NCBI GenBank assembly: GCA_021159525.1
Contig: JAGHEC010000282.1
Span: forward strand, 1-7,560
Source: Deltaproteobacteria bacterium
GTDB taxonomy: Bacteria; Desulfobacterota; DSM-4660; Desulfatiglandales; Desulfatiglandaceae
Direction of reading: 5' to 3'
DNA: 7,560 nt
Position 1 is the first letter of the stretch. Every line of letters starts with the position of its first letter. The position numbers and the translations under genes were made by a program. Below, piece after piece: positions 7,329-7,560 of the stretch. The notes under the pieces are model-generated. The model saw only the letters and a list, made by a program, of their open reading frames with translations, made no database searches and was not told the DNA's origin.

Positions 7329-7359
7329 CAGCAATCCCCATTAACCCATGGATTTGCTG
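7329..7359. promoter_or_regulatory. Imperfect inverted repeat just upstream of the -35 box, candidate operator
   Basis: CAGCAATCC (7329-7337) pairs with GGATTTGCTG (7350-7359) over nine base pairs with one bulged T; the centre is 12 nt long and contains TTAACC. It starts 8 bp upstream of the -35 box and is centred near -58 from the predicted transcription start, a usual place for an activator or other regulator. No regulator gene is present in the window to pair with it. Confidence 0.4.
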
Positions 7360-7367
7360 CCCGGAGA

Positions 7368-7386
7368 AGCTCTTAATGTAATAGCT
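7368..7386. promoter_or_regulatory. 19-bp dyad upstream of the promoter, candidate regulator site
   Basis: The form is AGCT-N-TTA-ATG-TAA-N-AGCT, so seven of eight positions per arm match around a 3-bp centre. Its centre (7377) is 33 bp, close to three DNA turns, from the centre of the neighbouring dyad at 7344. It is centred near -91 from the predicted transcription start. The arm sequences of the two dyads differ, so they need not bind the same protein. Confidence 0.4.
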
Positions 7387-7395
7387 CAATGAACA

Positions 7396-7464
7396 GGGGC
7401 AGGAGGGTTCTTCTGACGCGACTGCCGGGAGGGCGCCGTCTCTTTGTGACTTATCAGTGGGGGA
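7396..7464 (+). repeat. Right copy of a ~69-bp dispersed intergenic repeat
   Basis: This is the plus-strand counterpart of 13-81, with the shared blocks GGGGCAG (7396-7402), GTCTCTT (7438-7444), GTGACTTATC (7446-7455) and GGGGGA (7459-7464). The strong hairpin of the left copy is only weakly kept here: about 7 of the 12 corresponding positions checked can still pair, two as G-U. This copy is therefore either decayed or the hairpin is not the conserved property. It lies upstream of the operon promoter. Confidence 0.6.
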
Positions 7465-7560
7465 AGCCGCAGCTCGACGAAGTCGGGAATGCTAAAGGGG
7501 CAAGCCTGCCCGCCATTGCCTTGTTACCCATGTTACTTCCTTCTGCCATCGCAGATCAAC

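Larger units (their letters stand above)
7322..7560. other. Non-coding upstream region with repeats and inverted repeats
   Basis: No gene is supportable here on either strand; the reading frames are broken by stops within short distances. The region holds two dyads close to the promoter (7329-7359, 7368-7386), the right copy of the flanking repeat (7396-7464), and two very small hairpins (CGAC/GTCG at 7475-7485 and GGGCA/TGCCC at about 7498-7511). The neighbouring gene on this side lies outside the window. Confidence 0.6.

Noticed and set aside
7497..7511. Small hairpin GGGCA/TGCCC as a terminator of a gene to the right
   Set aside because: Only a 5-bp stem and no T run after it; no coding region adjoins it in the window.
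7454..7531. Minus-strand 25-codon frame beginning MGNKAMAG
   Set aside because: Too short, no clear ribosome site, and it overlaps the repeat; treated as non-coding.
1..7560. CRISPR array, tRNA/rRNA genes, or a phage-defence or toxin-antitoxin module
   Set aside because: No regularly spaced repeats, no tRNA- or rRNA-like sequence, and no nuclease, toxin or phage protein signature was seen among the supported genes.

Overview
The window carries one compact, leftward (minus-strand) gene cluster that reads as a single transcription unit. It runs from a near-consensus promoter at about 7293-7321 down to position 139. In transcription order it encodes: (1) a small exported protein of unknown function; (2) a TAXI-family periplasmic solute-binding protein; (3) a membrane-anchored DUF1850 protein; (4) a 4TM/12TM-type fused TRAP transporter permease; and (5) a large M16C-type zinc metallopeptidase of the PreP/Cym1 kind. 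All genes are on one strand and the gaps are short (35, 14, 29 and 87 bp). Four of the five chosen starts have a clear Shine-Dalgarno sequence; the exception is the DUF1850 GTG start.

How the genes work together: genes 2-4 form a recognisable TAXI-TRAP uptake system, in which the binding protein captures an organic anion in the periplasm and the fused permease moves it inward using an ion gradient. DUF1850 proteins are often found beside such permeases, but their role is not established. The fifth gene is a cytoplasmic oligopeptidase-like enzyme without a signal peptide. Its place at the end of the unit suggests, but does not prove, a link between uptake and peptide turnover. The first gene has a signal peptide, three cysteines in the mature part and a beta-rich Ig-like look, and I do not recognise it.

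Flanks: there are two non-coding ends, 1-138 and about 7234-7560. They carry related copies of an approximately 69-bp sequence in opposite orientations (13-81 and 7396-7464), about two thirds identical by hand alignment. The left copy can fold into a strong hairpin. Between the right copy and the promoter are two further inverted repeats (7329-7359 and 7368-7386), 33 bp apart centre to centre, placed where regulator sites would be expected.

Organism: the moderately high GC content (judged by eye), the TAXI-TRAP/DUF1850 set and the Gram-negative-style periplasmic binding protein suggest a proteobacterium in the broad sense, perhaps a Desulfobacterota (deltaproteobacterial) lineage. This is an impression without any phylogenetic marker. 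No rRNA, tRNA, CRISPR array, transposase or integrase is visible. The core is an ordinary transporter cluster; the most unexplained parts are the flanking repeats, the DUF1850 C-terminal tail and the first gene.
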